From: Lactobacillus xylocopicola
GTDB taxonomy: Bacteria > Bacillota > Bacilli > Lactobacillales > Lactobacillaceae
DNA length: 64,000 bases
Direction: 5' to 3'
NCBI RefSeq assembly: GCF_033096005.1
Contig: NZ_AP026803.1
Span: 1,036,501-1,100,500 of the forward strand
Shown: positions 62,718 through 64,000 of the stretch, piece after piece
How the letters are laid out: each line of letters begins with the position of its first letter
Position numbering within the stretch: position 1 is the first letter of the stretch
Position numbers and translations under genes: made by a program
The notes under the pieces: model-generated
The model's database searches: none
What the model was told of the DNA's origin: nothing
What the model saw: only the letters and a program-made list of their open reading frames with translations

Positions 62718-64000
62718 TTATACTTGCTGGTTTTTTTGATAAGTACTATTGAAAATAAATGAGAGTAGAATTGCCACTAATGAAACTACATAGACACCCT
62801 TTAAGGCACTGAATAACACTTGGCGCAGCTGCGGAATTAGATTTGTGGCTAATTCCTGGGCCTTTGCTGATGAAACAATCTTGTTCATCATCCCCTGTGT
62901 TAGTTTCGGATGCTGCGCCAACTGACCGGCAACTACTGTATTGAAGGTAATGCCATAAATTGAAACCATCATTGTTTGGCCCAAGTACCGCATCAAGGTG
63001 TTGAAGGAGGTGGCAACTCCAATATTGCTTGGTTCAACCAGAACCTGCGAGCGAACCTGTGAAGCAGTTAAAATGGACCCAAAGGCAATACCATTAATTG
63101 TCGCAATCAGGCAAAAGACCCAAAATGGGGTATTCATCGGAACAAGCAAGAGGAGCCCATCCGCAATGAGGAGCAGCGTAAGCATCCCATAGAAAGTTTT
63201 ACGCACACCCCAGCGTCCGAGCATTCCCCCAATTAGGAAGGAACCAACTACCCACATTACAGAACTGGGCGTGACTGCAAAGCCGGCTACCGTAGCACTT
63301 GTACCCTTGATGCCCTGCATCCAGGTCGGAATATAAAATTCGAACCCGATTACCACACCTGCAACCAACAGGGTAATCATGTTCACTGCTAGGAACTCCT
63401 TACCTTTGAGCATCGACAACGGCATTATCGGGTCGTCTGCCCGCTTTTCTTCGCGGTAGAAGAGAATTGCACTGATTACGACTACTGCCGCTAAAATGAG
63501 CAAAATCTGCGGTCTCAGCGTACCCAATTCCTGCAAGGTGAACATCAACGTTAAGAGCAGGACAATTAGCCAAAAGGTACCTTTAAGATCTAGTTTAGAT
63601 TTGGACTTAGTCTTGGATTCGTTTAAAAAGACAATAACCAAGACCAATGCTACCAGGCCAATCGGTACATTAATGTAAAAGACCCAGTGCCAGGAGAGCT
63701 GTTGGACTATAAATCCACCAAGTAATGGTGCAATTACGGAGGCCACACCCCAAAAGCCAGAATTCAATCCCAACATCTTGGTTCGCTTCTCTAAGGCATA
63801 CATATCAGCAATGATCGTCATCGCCACTGGTTGAACCGCCCCTGATCCTAGGCCTTGAATAACCCGAAACAGAATTAATTCGACCATATTGTTGGCCTGC
63901 CCGCAAAGGGCGGAGCCAATAATGAACAGGACAATACCGAACAGGAAGACGGGCTTACGACCAATACTGTCAGCTAATTTTCCGTATAAAGGAGTTGAAA
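62718..64000 (-). CDS. MFS drug exporter, DHA2 type, 5' end outside window
   Basis: Frame is open from 64000 to the stop at 62718; the first visible residues are STPLYGKLADSIGRKP (motif A), so the start and roughly the first 50-60 residues are missing. Reading only from Met 63887 would lose motif A, so that Met is not the start. Paralog of the 60611-62062 gene, similar along its whole length, including GLNSGFWGVASVIAPLLGG and the C-terminal LVAILLSFIFN. Probably a tandem duplication. Confidence 0.93.
   Translation of the reverse strand, partial: STPLYGKLADSIGRKPVFLFGIVLFIIGSALCGQANNMVELILFRVIQGLGSGAVQPVAMTIIADMYALEKRTKMLGLNSGFWGVASVIAPLLGGFIVQQLSWHWVFYINVPIGLVALVLVIVFLNESKTKSKSKLDLKGTFWLIVLLLTLMFTLQELGTLRPQILLILAAVVVISAILFYREEKRADDPIMPLSMLKGKEFLAVNMITLLVAGVVIGFEFYIPTWMQGIKGTSATVAGFAVTPSSVMWVVGSFLIGGMLGRWGVRKTFYGMLTLLLIADGLLLLVPMNTPFWVFCLIATINGIAFGSILTASQVRSQVLVEPSNIGVATSFNTLMRYLGQTMMVSIYGITFNTVVAGQLAQHPKLTQGMMNKIVSSAKAQELATNLIPQLRQVLFSALKGVYVVSLVAILLSFIFNSTYQKNQQV

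Noticed and set aside
1..64000. Insertion sequences, prophage, CRISPR array or integrated plasmid
   Set aside because: No transposase, integrase, phage structural gene, regular spaced repeat or target-site duplication was recognised.

Overview
The window is a 64 kb piece of a low-to-mid GC Gram-positive chromosome, almost certainly Lactobacillaceae and most likely Lactobacillus in the strict sense. The reasons are four T-box controlled aminoacyl-tRNA synthetase operons, EcsAB, the YhaM/YhaN/YhaO group, a PrsA lipoprotein, a proline iminopeptidase next to an orphan OppA, class II fructose-bisphosphate aldolase, and Firmicutes-type replication genes (dnaB-dnaI-nrdR). Hand counts on several rows give about 42-45% GC in typical genes. 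I cannot resolve the species. No rRNA, phage, IS element or CRISPR array was seen.

Layout. 1-2.4 kb: 5' part of pheT, then pheS, behind a Phe T-box. 2.4-5.1 kb: HxlR regulator, TrmH-type rRNA methylase, acylphosphatase and YidC. 5.1-7.5 kb: an OmpR/EnvZ-type two-component pair with a palindrome in its promoter. 7.5-12.5 kb: a ribosome-maturation and NAD operon (yqeG, yqeH, nadD, yqeK, rsfS, tmcAL, yceD-like). 12.5-13.9 kb: infC-rpmI-rplT with an L20-type leader and a probable AUU start. 13.9-25.5 kb: amino-acid binding lipoprotein, thrS with T-box, dnaI, dnaB, nrdR, coaE, mutM, polA, murC. 25.6-31.1 kb: ytpR, thioredoxin-like protein, trmB, ecsB, ecsA, then HIT, a YtxH-like protein and prsA on the other strand. 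31.2-38.3 kb: yhaM, yhaN, yhaO, a YlbF/YheA-like protein and a class A PBP. 38.4-47 kb is more accessory: pseudouridine synthase, frameshifted GNAT, pepI, OppA, serine hydrolase, and a flavin-dependent reductase with a divergent LysR regulator. 47-51 kb: nonsense-interrupted aldo/keto reductase, fba, and argS with T-box. 51-59.6 kb: cell-envelope genes (L,D-transpeptidase, D,D-carboxypeptidase, MurJ-like flippase, PAP2 phosphatase), nnrD, tRNA-Leu(CAG), PspC, and leuS with T-box. 59.7-64 kb: NAD(P)H oxidoreductase and two paralogous DHA2-type MFS exporters, the second cut by the window edge.

How the genes work together. Most of the window is core growth machinery: translation (four synthetases sensed by tRNA charging, IF3/L35/L20, assembly GTPase YqeH, RsfS), replication and repair (DnaB/DnaI/Pol I/Fpg), and envelope assembly (MurC, PBP1a, DacA, MurJ-like, YidC, PrsA, Ecs). 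The less ordinary signals are regulatory or evolutionary: an AUU-started infC, cre-like sites at the flavin reductase and fba, several perfect inverted repeats in promoter positions, a high-GC block restricted to yqeK, a Rad50-like protein with a membrane hairpin in mid coiled coil, and two genes each broken by one base change. I found no clearly new multi-gene system. The best candidates for unknown biology are the flavin reductase/LysR pair and the membrane-tethered YhaN complex.
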